DNA of 64,000 bases, taken from the NCBI RefSeq assembly GCF_030764225.1, contig NZ_JASAXH010000011.1. One strand, written 5' to 3'. Positions 15,829 through 23,556 of the stretch are shown in pieces. Each line of letters starts with the position of its first letter. The first letter of the stretch is position 1. The notes below the pieces were generated by a model that ran no database searches, was not told where the DNA came from, and was given only the letters and a program-made list of their open reading frames with translations. The translations under genes were made by a program, and so were the position numbers. Origin of the DNA: Phocoenobacter atlanticus. GTDB lineage: Bacteria > Pseudomonadota > Gammaproteobacteria > Enterobacterales > Pasteurellaceae.

Positions 15829-17373
15829 CTAGATTACTGAAATAATATCAGGATCAATAATCAACGAATAATTAGTAGTGGTATCATATATGTTAGTTGT
15901 TTTTTCTATTACTTCAGGAATAGGATCTTCACAAATCACAAAATCTTCTACTCCAGTAGTATCATATACGTTAGTTGTTTTTTCTATTACCTCAGGAATA
16001 GGATCTTCACAAATAATAAAATCTTCTACTCCAGTAGTATCATATACGTTAGTTGTTTTTTCTATTACCTCAGGAATGGGATCTTCACAAATAATAAAAT
16101 CATCCACTCCAGTAGTATCATATACGTTAGTTGTTTTTTCTATTATCTCAGGAATGGGATCTTCACAAATAATAAAATCATCTACTCCAGTAGTATCATA
16201 TACGTTAGTTGTTTTTTCTATTACCTCCAGAATAGGATCTTCACAAATAATAACATCTTTTTTGAACTCTTCCGCTTTAGGTTCTTCTACTTTAGGCTCC
16301 TCTGCCTTAGGCTCTTCTGTCTTAGGTTCTTCTGCTTTAGGATCTTCTACCTTAGGCTCTTCTGCTTTAGGCTCCTCTGCTTTAGGCTCTTCTACCTTAG
16401 GTTCTTCTGTCTTAGGCTCTTCTTCCTTAGGCTCTTCTTCCTTAGGCTCTTCTTCCTTAGGCTCTTCTTCCTTAGGCTCTTCTGCTTTAGGTTCTTCTGC
16501 TTTAGGTTCTTCTGCTTTAGGTTCTTCTACCTTAGGTTCTTCTACCTTAGGTTCTTCTGCCTTAGGTTCTTCTGCCTTAGGTTCTTCTACCTTAGGTTCT
16601 TCTGCCTTAGGCTCTTCTGCTTTAGGCTCTTCTGCTTTAGGCTCTTCTGCTTTAGGCTCTTCTACCTTAGGATCTTCTGCTTTAGGCTCTTCTACCTTAG
16701 GATCTTCAGCCTTAAGTTCTTCTGCTTTAGGCTCTTCTACCTTAGGATCTTCAGCCTTAGGTTCTTCTGCTTTAGGCTCTTCTGCTTTAGGATCTTCAGC
16801 CTTAGGTTCTTCTGCTTTAGGCTCTGCTACCTTAGGCTCTTCTGCTTTAGGATCTTCAGCCTTAGGTTCTTCTGCTTTAGGCTCTTCTACTTTAGATTCT
16901 TCCGCTTTAGGCACTTCAGTTTTTGAGTCATTATTAATGAATGAAAATGCACCGAATGTTGCACCTAGACCTAAGACTGTACTACCGATCACACCCGTGC
17001 TTAATACACTATTTTCACCCATTGTTTCAGCTATATTTGAACCATTTAATAGTGCGACACTTTCAGATGTTTGTGAACTCAACACACTTAGATCGCTACC
17101 TAATAGTTCAGATGCTTCTGCACTCTCAAGTGTTTTTGTACCAATAATATGTCCCGAAGTAGGATCAATTTCAAGTAACTGAATAGATTTTCCTTGCTGT
17201 GAATTTAAGAGTAAATGACGCGGTGTATCAAAATAATCTTCCACAGTCACCACTTTTCCATTATTTAATTTAATATGTAAATCATTATTGATTTTATTCA
17301 TTGATAAGATATTCTGTTTATCAAAAGGAAGAGAAACATACTTTGTCTGTCCTAAATTTTTAATTATTTGCAT
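15829..17373 (-). CDS. BapA-like repeat-rich surface protein
   Basis: Residues 1-60 (IKNLGQTKYVSLP, LNNGKVVTVEDYFD) look like the prefix domain of BapA/Bap/LapF-type biofilm adhesins. A Ser/Gly-rich hydrophobic stretch (about 122-145) follows, then 43 pentapeptides of the type PKAEE (residues 155-369), then five copies of a 26-residue unit with ICEDPIPEVIEK and TTNVYDTTG (about 374-503), and a short tail ending DPDIISVI. There is no Sec signal peptide, as expected for type I secreted adhesins, but no Ig-like body and no clear secretion signal either. It could be a shortened or stalk-only relative. A GAGGG ribosome site precedes the ATG; a T10 tract lies in the promoter. Confidence 0.7.
   Translation of the reverse strand: MQIIKNLGQTKYVSLPFDKQNILSMNKINNDLHIKLNNGKVVTVEDYFDTPRHLLLNSQQGKSIQLLEIDPTSGHIIGTKTLESAEASELLGSDLSVLSSQTSESVALLNGSNIAETMGENSVLSTGVIGSTVLGLGATFGAFSFINNDSKTEVPKAEESKVEEPKAEEPKAEDPKAEEPKVAEPKAEEPKAEDPKAEEPKAEEPKAEDPKVEEPKAEELKAEDPKVEEPKAEDPKVEEPKAEEPKAEEPKAEEPKAEEPKVEEPKAEEPKAEEPKVEEPKVEEPKAEEPKAEEPKAEEPKEEEPKEEEPKEEEPKEEEPKTEEPKVEEPKAEEPKAEEPKVEDPKAEEPKTEEPKAEEPKVEEPKAEEFKKDVIICEDPILEVIEKTTNVYDTTGVDDFIICEDPIPEIIEKTTNVYDTTGVDDFIICEDPIPEVIEKTTNVYDTTGVEDFIICEDPIPEVIEKTTNVYDTTGVEDFVICEDPIPEVIEKTTNIYDTTTNYSLIIDPDIISVI
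15870..16254 (-). repeat. five 78-bp coding repeats
   Basis: In-frame tandem copies in the 3' part of the BapA-like gene, each coding 26 residues (core ICEDPIPEVIEK). The copies are nearly identical in DNA, which favours gain or loss of units by recombination. Confidence 0.85.
16267..16911 (-). repeat. 43 coding repeats of 15 bp (PKAEE type)
   Basis: Forty-three units of 15 bases encode P-K-(A/V/E/T)-E-(E/D) with few exceptions (SKVEE, LKAED, PKVAE). Four consecutive PKEEE units mark a local homogenised block at about 16420-16480. Because the unit length is a multiple of three, copy changes keep the frame and only alter stalk length. Confidence 0.92.
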
Positions 17374-17415
17374 AAGATACCCTCTTTTTTAATTGAACTT
17401 TACAATAGTGCATTT

Positions 17416-17443
17416 ATTATACACTCATTGTGCAAAAAAAAAA
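17416..17443 (-). promoter_or_regulatory. promoter of the BapA-like gene with a T10 tract
   Basis: On the minus strand a perfect TATAAT -10 box (17416-17421) is preceded by 12 bases and then by ten T residues (17434-17443), so the tract covers the -35 to spacer region. The -10 lies 43 bases before the ATG. A change in tract length would alter promoter geometry. Confidence 0.55.
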
Positions 17444-17476
17444 CGATTTTATTTTTTGTTTCATATTAATGATAAT

Positions 17477-17825
17477 TTTGTATATATCTGCCCGCCTGTA
17501 TATAAAAAACAGGGTATGCCCTGTTTATACGTATATCGGGTAAACACACAACCGTAGCGTCAAGGCATGCCTTGACGAATAAATATTCGTAATAGATTGG
17601 TATTCAGAAATATGGAATAAATGTAACGATATTATAATTGTGTAAAATATATAAAAAAACAGGGCATGCCCTGTTTCTACGCATATTGGGTGAACACAAA
17701 AACGTAGCGTCAAAGCATGCCTTGACGAATAAATATTGTAATGGATTGGTATTTAGAAATTTGGGATAAATGTAACGATATTGCAATTGTGCAAAATATA
17801 TAAAAAACAGGGCATGCCCTACTTC
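17477..17825. repeat. 150-bp intergenic repeat, right array
   Basis: It holds two full units and partial ends, with the GTCAAGGCATGCCTTGAC palindrome at 17559-17576 and a variant at 17709-17726 (period 150), and the ACAGGGCATGCCCTGT palindrome at 17509, 17659 and 17807. Orientation is the same as in the left array. Outside the repeats, 17374-17476 is the BapA-like gene promoter and 17826-17936 holds a uptake signal and the hldE leader. Confidence 0.85.
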
Positions 17826-17936
17826 TTGTTTACAGCTTTTTGTAAATTTTTAGAAACATCTTACCGCTTATTTCCACAATATAATTTAATATGATAAAAT
17901 CAGAAAACCATTTTAGTTTAAAAATAGATAGTTATT

Positions 17937-19361
17937 ATGATGCAATATTCTTCTCAGTTTAAAAATGCTAAGGTCTTAGTGCTTGGTGATGTAATGTTAG
18001 ATCGCTATTGGTTTGGTGCAACAAATCGTATTTCTCCTGAAGCGCCTGTTCCAGTGGTCAAAGTTCAAGATATTGAAGAACGCGCAGGTGGTGCAGCGAA
18101 TGTGGCAATGAATATTGCGGCATTAAATGTTCCTGTTACTTTGCACGGTTTAATTGGTCAAGATGATGCTGGAAATGCTTTAGATAAATTATTAAATGCA
18201 CATCATATTCAAAACAATTGTGTTGCTTTGGCAACGCACCCAACCATTACAAAACTAAGAGTACTTTCTCGCCATCAGCAATTGCTTCGTTTAGATTTTG
18301 AAGAAAATTTTTATCATACAGCAAGCCAATCTTTATTAGAAAAATTAACCAATGAAGTTGCTCAATATGGGGCATTGGTTTTATCTGATTATGGCAAAGG
18401 GACTTTAGATGCAGTGCAAGATATGATAAAAATTGCTCGTAAAGTGAATGTACCTGTATTAATAGATCCAAAAGGCACTGATTTTGAGCGTTATCGTGGC
18501 GCCACTCTTTTAACCCCTAATATGACTGAATTTGAAGCCGTTGTTGGTAGTTGTAAAAACGATAATGATATCATTGAAAAAGGCTTAAAATTAATGGCTG
18601 ATTATGACTTCTCTGCTCTATTGGTCACACGTTCTGAAAAAGGAATGACATTGTTACGTCCTAATCAAGAAGCTTACCATTTACCTACTTTAGCAAAAGA
18701 AGTTTTTGATGTAACAGGTGCTGGCGATACGGTAATTAGTGTGTTAGCAACCGCATTAGCTGATGGTCGAGGTTATGAAGAAGCTTGCTATCTTGCAAAT
18801 GCCGCAGCAGGGGTTGTTGTGGGTAAATTAGGAACTTCAACATTAACACCAACGGAGCTTGAAAATGCCATTCATCAACGTGCCGAAACAGGATTTGGTA
18901 TTGTCTCTGAAGAAGAATTAAAAGCTGTAATGAAAAAATCAAAACAATCAGGTGAAAAAGTTGTAATGACAAATGGTTGTTTTGATATTATCCATCCTGG
19001 ACACGTGTCTTATTTAGAAAACGCAAGAAAACTGGGGGATCGTTTGATTGTTGCAGTAAACAGTGATAATTCAGTTAAACGTTTAAAAGGAGAAACTCGC
19101 CCTATTAATGATTTAAATTCAAGAATGACGGTTTTAGCAGGACTTTCTTCTGTCGACTGGGTCGTTGCCTTTGAAGAAGATACCCCTCAACGTCTTATTA
19201 GTGAAATATTACCAGATCTATTGGTTAAAGGAGGCGATTACTGCCCTGAAGATATTGCAGGTGCTAAAGAGGTATGGAACAACGGTGGCGATGTAAAAGT
19301 GCTTAACTTTGAAAATGGTTGTTCAACATCTAATATTATTAAAAAAATTCAAACATCTTAA
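17937..19361 (+). CDS. hldE: bifunctional heptose 7-phosphate kinase / heptose 1-phosphate adenylyltransferase HldE
   Basis: HldE makes ADP-D-glycero-beta-D-manno-heptose for the lipopolysaccharide core, doing the kinase and adenylyl transfer steps. The N-terminal ribokinase-like domain (about 1-320) has GDVMLDRYWFG, GGAANVAMNIAA, LLTPNMTEFE and DVTGAGDTVI, the anion hole and catalytic Asp. The C-terminal nucleotidyltransferase domain (about 345-474) has VMTNGCFDIIHPGHV and LLVKGGDY. Length 474 fits E. coli (477). Translation may start at either of two adjacent ATG codons (17937 or 17940). A USS lies in its leader. Confidence 0.95.
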   Translation: MMQYSSQFKNAKVLVLGDVMLDRYWFGATNRISPEAPVPVVKVQDIEERAGGAANVAMNIAALNVPVTLHGLIGQDDAGNALDKLLNAHHIQNNCVALATHPTITKLRVLSRHQQLLRLDFEENFYHTASQSLLEKLTNEVAQYGALVLSDYGKGTLDAVQDMIKIARKVNVPVLIDPKGTDFERYRGATLLTPNMTEFEAVVGSCKNDNDIIEKGLKLMADYDFSALLVTRSEKGMTLLRPNQEAYHLPTLAKEVFDVTGAGDTVISVLATALADGRGYEEACYLANAAAGVVVGKLGTSTLTPTELENAIHQRAETGFGIVSEEELKAVMKKSKQSGEKVVMTNGCFDIIHPGHVSYLENARKLGDRLIVAVNSDNSVKRLKGETRPINDLNSRMTVLAGLSSVDWVVAFEEDTPQRLISEILPDLLVKGGDYCPEDIAGAKEVWNNGGDVKVLNFENGCSTSNIIKKIQTS

Positions 19362-19424
19362 AAATGAATGAACTTTTTTGCGCTCTATTACTCAAACAAC
19401 CTATACTATACAATTAAAGGAATT

Positions 19425-20357
19425 ATGATGAAATTTAACTTTATAAAATCATCTTTTATTACATTTATCGCATTAATAACAATGAGCCAATTCACTATTG
19501 CAAAAGAACGTGTCGTTGCATTAGTCGATGGCAATATGATTATGGAAAGCCAAGTTAAACATAACTTAAACAAACACACTAACTATAAAAAAGCCCTTGA
19601 AAAAACCATTGATGATTATCTTATTCAAAAAGCTATTCAAGATGCAAATATTAGAATTGATTATGCTCAAGTTTATAAAGTGATTGAAAATATTGCAGCT
19701 CAAAATGGCATCACTTATGGTCAACTTCTTGATGCATTGGATTATCAAGGTATTACATTAGATCAATATGCACAACAAATAGCAGAACAGATGAAAATGG
19801 AACAAGTGCGTCAGATCTCTATTGGTAAATCAATTCAAGTAGATCCTAAAGAAGTTCAGGCATTAGGCAAGAAGATGCTTGCAGAAGATCGGGCAAAAGG
19901 AAAAGTAAAAGAAGCAACAACAAAGCAGTACCGTGTTAGCCACATTTTAATTAAAACAAATCCCATTTTAAATGATAGACAGGCGAAACAAAAATTAACT
20001 CAAATTGTTGCAGATATTAAAGCAGGTAATATCACCTTTGAGAAAGCAGCTGAAAAAAACTCTCTTGATTATATTTCCGCTGCAGATGGTGGTGATTTAG
20101 GTTGGAATTTCCCTGAAGCTTACGATCCTCGTTTTGCAAAACGCATTACTTCAACAAAGGTCGGTGTCATTTCTGCGCCATTCCAATCTAAATTTGGTTG
20201 GCATATATTAAAAGTTACAGATATTCGTCAAAAAAATACCACTGAAAATGCTTATTTACAAAAAGCATATAAAAAACTGGTTGATCAACAAGCTAGACGA
20301 GTATCGAAAGACTGGGTAAAAGCATTACGAAAAAATGCTGAAATTGAATATAAGTAG
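19425..20357 (+). CDS. surA: SurA-type peptidyl-prolyl isomerase and outer-membrane protein chaperone
   Basis: The signal peptide (MKFNFIKSSFITFIALITMSQFTIA) sends it to the periplasm. A SurA N-terminal chaperone domain follows (ALVDGNMIMESQV, GITYGQLLDALDYQGI), then one parvulin domain at about 170-270 (RVSHILIKTN, DGGDLGWNF, GVISAPFQSKFGWHILKV). E. coli SurA has two parvulin domains; the one-domain form of about 310 residues is usual in Pasteurellaceae. I use the ATGATG at 19425, which follows AAAGG, and not the earlier in-frame ATG at 19368, which has no ribosome site and would bury the signal peptide. It starts 63 bases after hldE. Confidence 0.88.
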   Translation: MMKFNFIKSSFITFIALITMSQFTIAKERVVALVDGNMIMESQVKHNLNKHTNYKKALEKTIDDYLIQKAIQDANIRIDYAQVYKVIENIAAQNGITYGQLLDALDYQGITLDQYAQQIAEQMKMEQVRQISIGKSIQVDPKEVQALGKKMLAEDRAKGKVKEATTKQYRVSHILIKTNPILNDRQAKQKLTQIVADIKAGNITFEKAAEKNSLDYISAADGGDLGWNFPEAYDPRFAKRITSTKVGVISAPFQSKFGWHILKVTDIRQKNTTENAYLQKAYKKLVDQQARRVSKDWVKALRKNAEIEYK

Positions 20358-20380
20358 TTTAATTTTTTAAATACTCTTCC

Positions 20381-20412
20381 TCCCTCACCAATTAAAACGT
20401 GAGGGATTTTTT
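20381..20412 (+). terminator. terminator after surA
   Basis: An 8-bp perfect stem (TCCCTCAC with its complement) closes a 10-base loop and is followed by ATTTTTT, a standard intrinsic terminator. Confidence 0.85.
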
Positions 20413-20472
20413 ATATAAAAACCGTGCTAAATTTAAATTTTTCGATAAAGATCGTAAAAATAAAAAAAACTA

Positions 20473-20501
20473 TTGCACTGTATATCCAAACAGTATATTA
20501 T
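20473..20501 (+). promoter_or_regulatory. recA promoter with embedded LexA box
   Basis: TTGCAC (20473-20478) and TATTAT (20496-20501) are separated by exactly 17 bases. The spacer contains CTGTATATCCAAACAG (20478-20493), a perfect CTG-N10-CAG SOS box. LexA bound here would cover both promoter elements. The promoter ends about 40 bases before the recA ATG. Confidence 0.92.
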
Positions 20502-20540
20502 TCTCTTCAACAAATTAGATTACATTAACAAGGATCAATT

Positions 20541-21653
20541 ATGGCTGAGAAAAAACCATCAAAAAATACTAAAGTTCAAGTTAACAAAACATCAGAAGAT
20601 AAAAGTAAAGCACTAGAAGCAGCACTTGCTCAAATTGAAAAACAATTTGGCAAAGGTACAGTAATGCGTTTAGGAGAAAATAAAAAACTGGATATTGAAG
20701 CAGTTTCAACAGGTTCATTAGGTCTTGATATCGCTTTAGGTATTGGTGGCTTACCAATGGGGCGTATTGTTGAAATTTATGGTCCCGAGTCTTCTGGTAA
20801 AACAACGCTTACCCTTTCTGCTATTGCACAAGCACAAAAATTAGGAAAAACTTGTGCTTTTATTGATGCAGAACACGCATTAGATCCTGTATATGCAACA
20901 AAACTAGGCGTAGATACTAAAGAATTATTAATTTCACAACCTGATCACGGAGAACAAGCATTAGATATTTGTGATGCTTTAGTTCGCTCAGGAGCTGTTG
21001 ATGTGATTGTTGTCGATTCTGTTGCTGCTCTAACACCAAAAGCTGAAATTGAAGGTGATATGGGTGACTCTCATATGGGATTACAAGCACGTTTAATGTC
21101 TCAAGCATTACGTAAACTAACTGGAAATATCAAGAATGCTAACTGTCTTGTTATCTTTATTAACCAAATTCGTATGAAAATTGGTGTAATGTTTGGCAAT
21201 CCTGAAACAACAACAGGGGGTAACGCACTTAAATTCTATGCTTCAGTTCGTTTAGATATCCGTCGTTCTACGCCAATCAAAAATGGTGATGAAATCATCG
21301 GGAATGAAACAAAAGTAAAAGTAGTTAAAAATAAAGTAGCCCCACCATTCCGTGAAGCGTTCTTTGATATTATGTATGGCGAAGGTATCTCAAAAACAGG
21401 CGAATTATTAACACTCGCTGTAAACCACAAAATGATCAATAAAGCAGGGGCTTGGTTCTCTTATGAAGGAGAAAAAATTGGTCAAGGAAAAGCAAATGCC
21501 ATTAAATGGTTAACGGAAAACCCTGAAATAACGGATAAAATTGAAGCAAATATTCGTGATTTGCTAATGAATAAAAAAGAAGCAGATTTTATTGAAGAAA
21601 TAAAATTAGAAAAAATAAAAGAAGAAATAGAAGCCTCTGAAGAAGAATTTTAA
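20541..21653 (+). CDS. recA: recombinase RecA
   Basis: RecA coats single-stranded DNA, drives homologous strand exchange and triggers LexA self-cleavage; in a naturally competent family it is also needed for transformation. Walker A is GPESSGKT (81-88), Walker B VIVVDSVAAL, and loop 2 lies in FINQIRMKIGVMFGNPETTTGGNALKF. The acidic C-terminal tail (EEIEASEEEF) is present. The N-terminus has about ten extra Lys/Ser-rich residues compared with E. coli, which gives 370 against 353. The SOS promoter upstream and recX just downstream are the usual context. Confidence 0.97.
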   Translation: MAEKKPSKNTKVQVNKTSEDKSKALEAALAQIEKQFGKGTVMRLGENKKLDIEAVSTGSLGLDIALGIGGLPMGRIVEIYGPESSGKTTLTLSAIAQAQKLGKTCAFIDAEHALDPVYATKLGVDTKELLISQPDHGEQALDICDALVRSGAVDVIVVDSVAALTPKAEIEGDMGDSHMGLQARLMSQALRKLTGNIKNANCLVIFINQIRMKIGVMFGNPETTTGGNALKFYASVRLDIRRSTPIKNGDEIIGNETKVKVVKNKVAPPFREAFFDIMYGEGISKTGELLTLAVNHKMINKAGAWFSYEGEKIGQGKANAIKWLTENPEITDKIEANIRDLLMNKKEADFIEEIKLEKIKEEIEASEEEF

Positions 21654-21662
21654 TTTTATCCT

Positions 21663-21697
21663 CTCTTTCCCTCACTCAATTTTTATGAGGGAAAGAG
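21663..21697 (+). terminator. hairpin between recA and recX
   Basis: A 12-bp perfect stem (CTCTTTCCCTCA with its complement) closes an 11-base loop ten bases after the recA stop. No T-run follows, so some transcripts may read through into recX, as is known for E. coli. Confidence 0.7.
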
Positions 21698-21718
21698 CCA
21701 TCTACCTTAAAGTAATTT

Positions 21719-22162
21719 ATGTCAAAATACACAGCTATTCAATATCTTGTTTATCTTCTTTCTCGTCGTGATTATAGCGAACAAGAATTACGTCTCAAAA
21801 TGAGACAAAAATCCTATTCTGAGAATGAAATAGAACAAGCGATATTTGAAGCTCAAACCCATCATTGGCAAAGTGATCAACGTTTTTGTGAAAGTTATAT
21901 TCGTTATCGCTCTTCAGCTGGTTTTGGTGCAAAGAAAATTCAACAGGAACTTCAACTTAAAGGTGTAGAAAATAAAATTATTACCCAAAAACTTGCCGAA
22001 AGTGAAATTGATTGGTATAACTTAGCAAAGAATGTATTTAATAAGAAAAAACCATTACATTGGGATTTAAAAGCAAAACACAAAATGTGGCGTTTTATGT
22101 TAGGACGTGGCTTTGATATTGAATATTTTAATGACTTAATCAATGGAGATTACAATGAATAA
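21719..22162 (+). CDS. recX: RecA regulator RecX
   Basis: RecX binds RecA filaments and limits their growth. The 147 residues fit the family of small, helical RecX proteins: YLVYLLSRRDYSEQELRLKM at the start, DQRFCESYIRYRSSAGFGAKKIQQEL in the middle and FMLGRGFDIEYFNDLI at the end, i.e. three tandem three-helix modules. It lies 65 bases after recA beyond a leaky hairpin and overlaps the next gene by 8 bases, so translation is probably coupled. Confidence 0.92.
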   Translation: MSKYTAIQYLVYLLSRRDYSEQELRLKMRQKSYSENEIEQAIFEAQTHHWQSDQRFCESYIRYRSSAGFGAKKIQQELQLKGVENKIITQKLAESEIDWYNLAKNVFNKKKPLHWDLKAKHKMWRFMLGRGFDIEYFNDLINGDYNE

Positions 22163-22460
22163 AATTACTTTTTTTAGCCGATTTGAACAAGATATCCTAA
22201 GTGGTAAGAAAACCATTACTATTCGAGACAAATCAGAATCTTATTTTGAACCAGATCAAATATTAGATGTTTTTACCAACGAAACAGATCGTTTTTTTGC
22301 AAAAATTCAAGTTATTTCAGTAACCCCTGTTTTATTTGAACAATTGAATGAAGAACACGCTATTCAAGAAAATATGACATTAGAGCAACTAAAATCAGTT
22401 ATTCAAGATATTTATCCAAACGATAATCAATTTTTTGTTATCAAATATAAATTACTCTAA
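22155..22460 (+). CDS. ASCH-domain N4-acetylcytidine amidohydrolase, YqfB type
   Basis: This small ASCH-fold protein matches E. coli YqfB, which removes the acetyl group from N4-acetylcytidine. Shared motifs are ITFFSRFEQDILSGKKTITIRDKSES (with the catalytic Lys and nearby Thr/Arg) and QENMTLEQLKSVIQDIYP plus a final FFVIKYKLL. I chose the ATG at 22155 because GGAG lies 7 bases before it and because family members start close to ITFF. This gives 101 residues (E. coli 103) and an 8-base overlap with recX. Confidence 0.88.
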   Translation: MNKITFFSRFEQDILSGKKTITIRDKSESYFEPDQILDVFTNETDRFFAKIQVISVTPVLFEQLNEEHAIQENMTLEQLKSVIQDIYPNDNQFFVIKYKLL

Positions 22461-22471
22461 CTTAAATTAAG

Positions 22472-22999
22472 ATGAGCCTTTTTGAACCTAAAAAACAGAC
22501 CGAACTTTGTCCTCAGTGCAATGCTCCTTTACACATAAAAAAAGGCAAGCAAGGATTATTCTTAGGTTGCTCTACTTACCCTAACTGTGATTATTTAAAA
22601 CCATTACATCAAAGCAATCATATTATTAAAACACTAGAAGAACTTTGTCCTGAATGTAATCACCCTTTACAGTTAAAACAGGGTTATTATGGTATTTTTA
22701 TTGGATGTAGTCACTACCCGACTTGTCATTTTACTGTTCACGAAGAACCTCAAGAAATTGAATTTGATTGCCCTGAATGTAAAAAAGAAAAATTAGTTGC
22801 CCGACAAGGACGAGCAGGTAAAACTTTTTATGGTTGTTCTGGCTTTCCTCAATGTAAATTCACATTACCTAGCAAACCGATATTAAAACAATGTCCACAA
22901 TGCGGTGGTGAATTAGTCATAGAAAAAAAACAGCGGGGACAGATAATGTACCTTTGTGCAAAAACAAATTGCCAGTACTTATTTAACAAGGAAGATTAA
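22472..22999 (+). CDS. yrdD: topoisomerase-type C4 zinc-finger protein YrdD
   Basis: The protein consists of four zinc ribbons like those at the C-terminus of DNA topoisomerase I: CPQCNAPL with CSTYPNC, CPECNHPL with CSHYPTC, CPECKKEK with CSGFPQC, and CPQCGGEL with CAKTNC. No catalytic domain is present. It probably binds single-stranded nucleic acid. Its stop overlaps the tsaC start by one base (ATTAATG-type junction at 22999), as in the yrdD-tsaC-aroE order known from enterobacteria and Haemophilus. Confidence 0.9.
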   Translation: MSLFEPKKQTELCPQCNAPLHIKKGKQGLFLGCSTYPNCDYLKPLHQSNHIIKTLEELCPECNHPLQLKQGYYGIFIGCSHYPTCHFTVHEEPQEIEFDCPECKKEKLVARQGRAGKTFYGCSGFPQCKFTLPSKPILKQCPQCGGELVIEKKQRGQIMYLCAKTNCQYLFNKED

Positions 23000-23553
23000 T
23001 GTACTCTTTTGAACAAATTATTGAACAATTTAACCAAAATAAGGTGATCGCCTACCCTACAGAAGCCGTTTTTGGCTTAGGTTGTAATCCAAACAGCGAA
23101 CAGGCTATTAGAGCATTACTAAAATTAAAAAATCGTCCAGAAGAAAAAGGATTAATTTTACTTGCCTCTGATCCTAAATTTTTAGTGCCTTATATTGACG
23201 AAACAAAACTCACCAAGATTGAATGGCAACGTTTTTATCATATAGATGAACAACCCATTACTTGGATAATGCCTGCGAAATCAAGTGTTCCACACTATTT
23301 AACAGGCAAATTTGATACTATAGCGGTAAGATTATGCAAACTTTTTGCAATTTCTGAACTTTGCAATGCGACTCAAAGTGCAATTACTTCAACCAGTGCC
23401 AATTTATCAGAAATGCCACCTTGCCGAACAATTAATGAAGTACAACAACAATTTGGTAAACAATTTCCCATTTTAAATGCACCAACAGGAGGGAAAACGA
23501 ATCCTTCTGAAATTCGAGATATTTTTACGCAATATATTTTTAGACGAGGATAA
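22999..23553 (+). CDS. tsaC: threonylcarbamoyl-AMP synthase TsaC
   Basis: TsaC makes threonylcarbamoyl-AMP from threonine, bicarbonate and ATP for the t6A base at position 37 of ANN-decoding tRNAs. The YrdC-fold motifs are VIAYPTEAVFGLGCNP, LLKLKNRPEEKGLIL (the KxR and S/K site), TWIMPAK, IAVRLCK and AITSTSANLSEMPPCRT. The 184 residues correspond to the short single-domain form. It sits between yrdD and aroE with junctions of -1 and 3 bases, a tight operon. Confidence 0.94.
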   Translation: MYSFEQIIEQFNQNKVIAYPTEAVFGLGCNPNSEQAIRALLKLKNRPEEKGLILLASDPKFLVPYIDETKLTKIEWQRFYHIDEQPITWIMPAKSSVPHYLTGKFDTIAVRLCKLFAISELCNATQSAITSTSANLSEMPPCRTINEVQQQFGKQFPILNAPTGGKTNPSEIRDIFTQYIFRRG

Positions 23554-23556
23554 ATA

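Noticed and set aside
15878..17182. 434-codon plus-strand ORF of LGSSA repeats antisense to the BapA-like gene
   Set aside because: It is the mirror of the PKAEE repeats: a 15-bp unit that is open in one frame is often open in the antisense frame. It has no ribosome site and no domain, and its ends do not look native.
15604..17713. Short minus-strand ORFs (15604-15804; 17525-17713; 17604-17786) with similar sequence (LFHISEYQSI)
   Set aside because: They lie inside the 150-bp repeats and are similar only because the repeats are. They span palindromes and have no ribosome sites.
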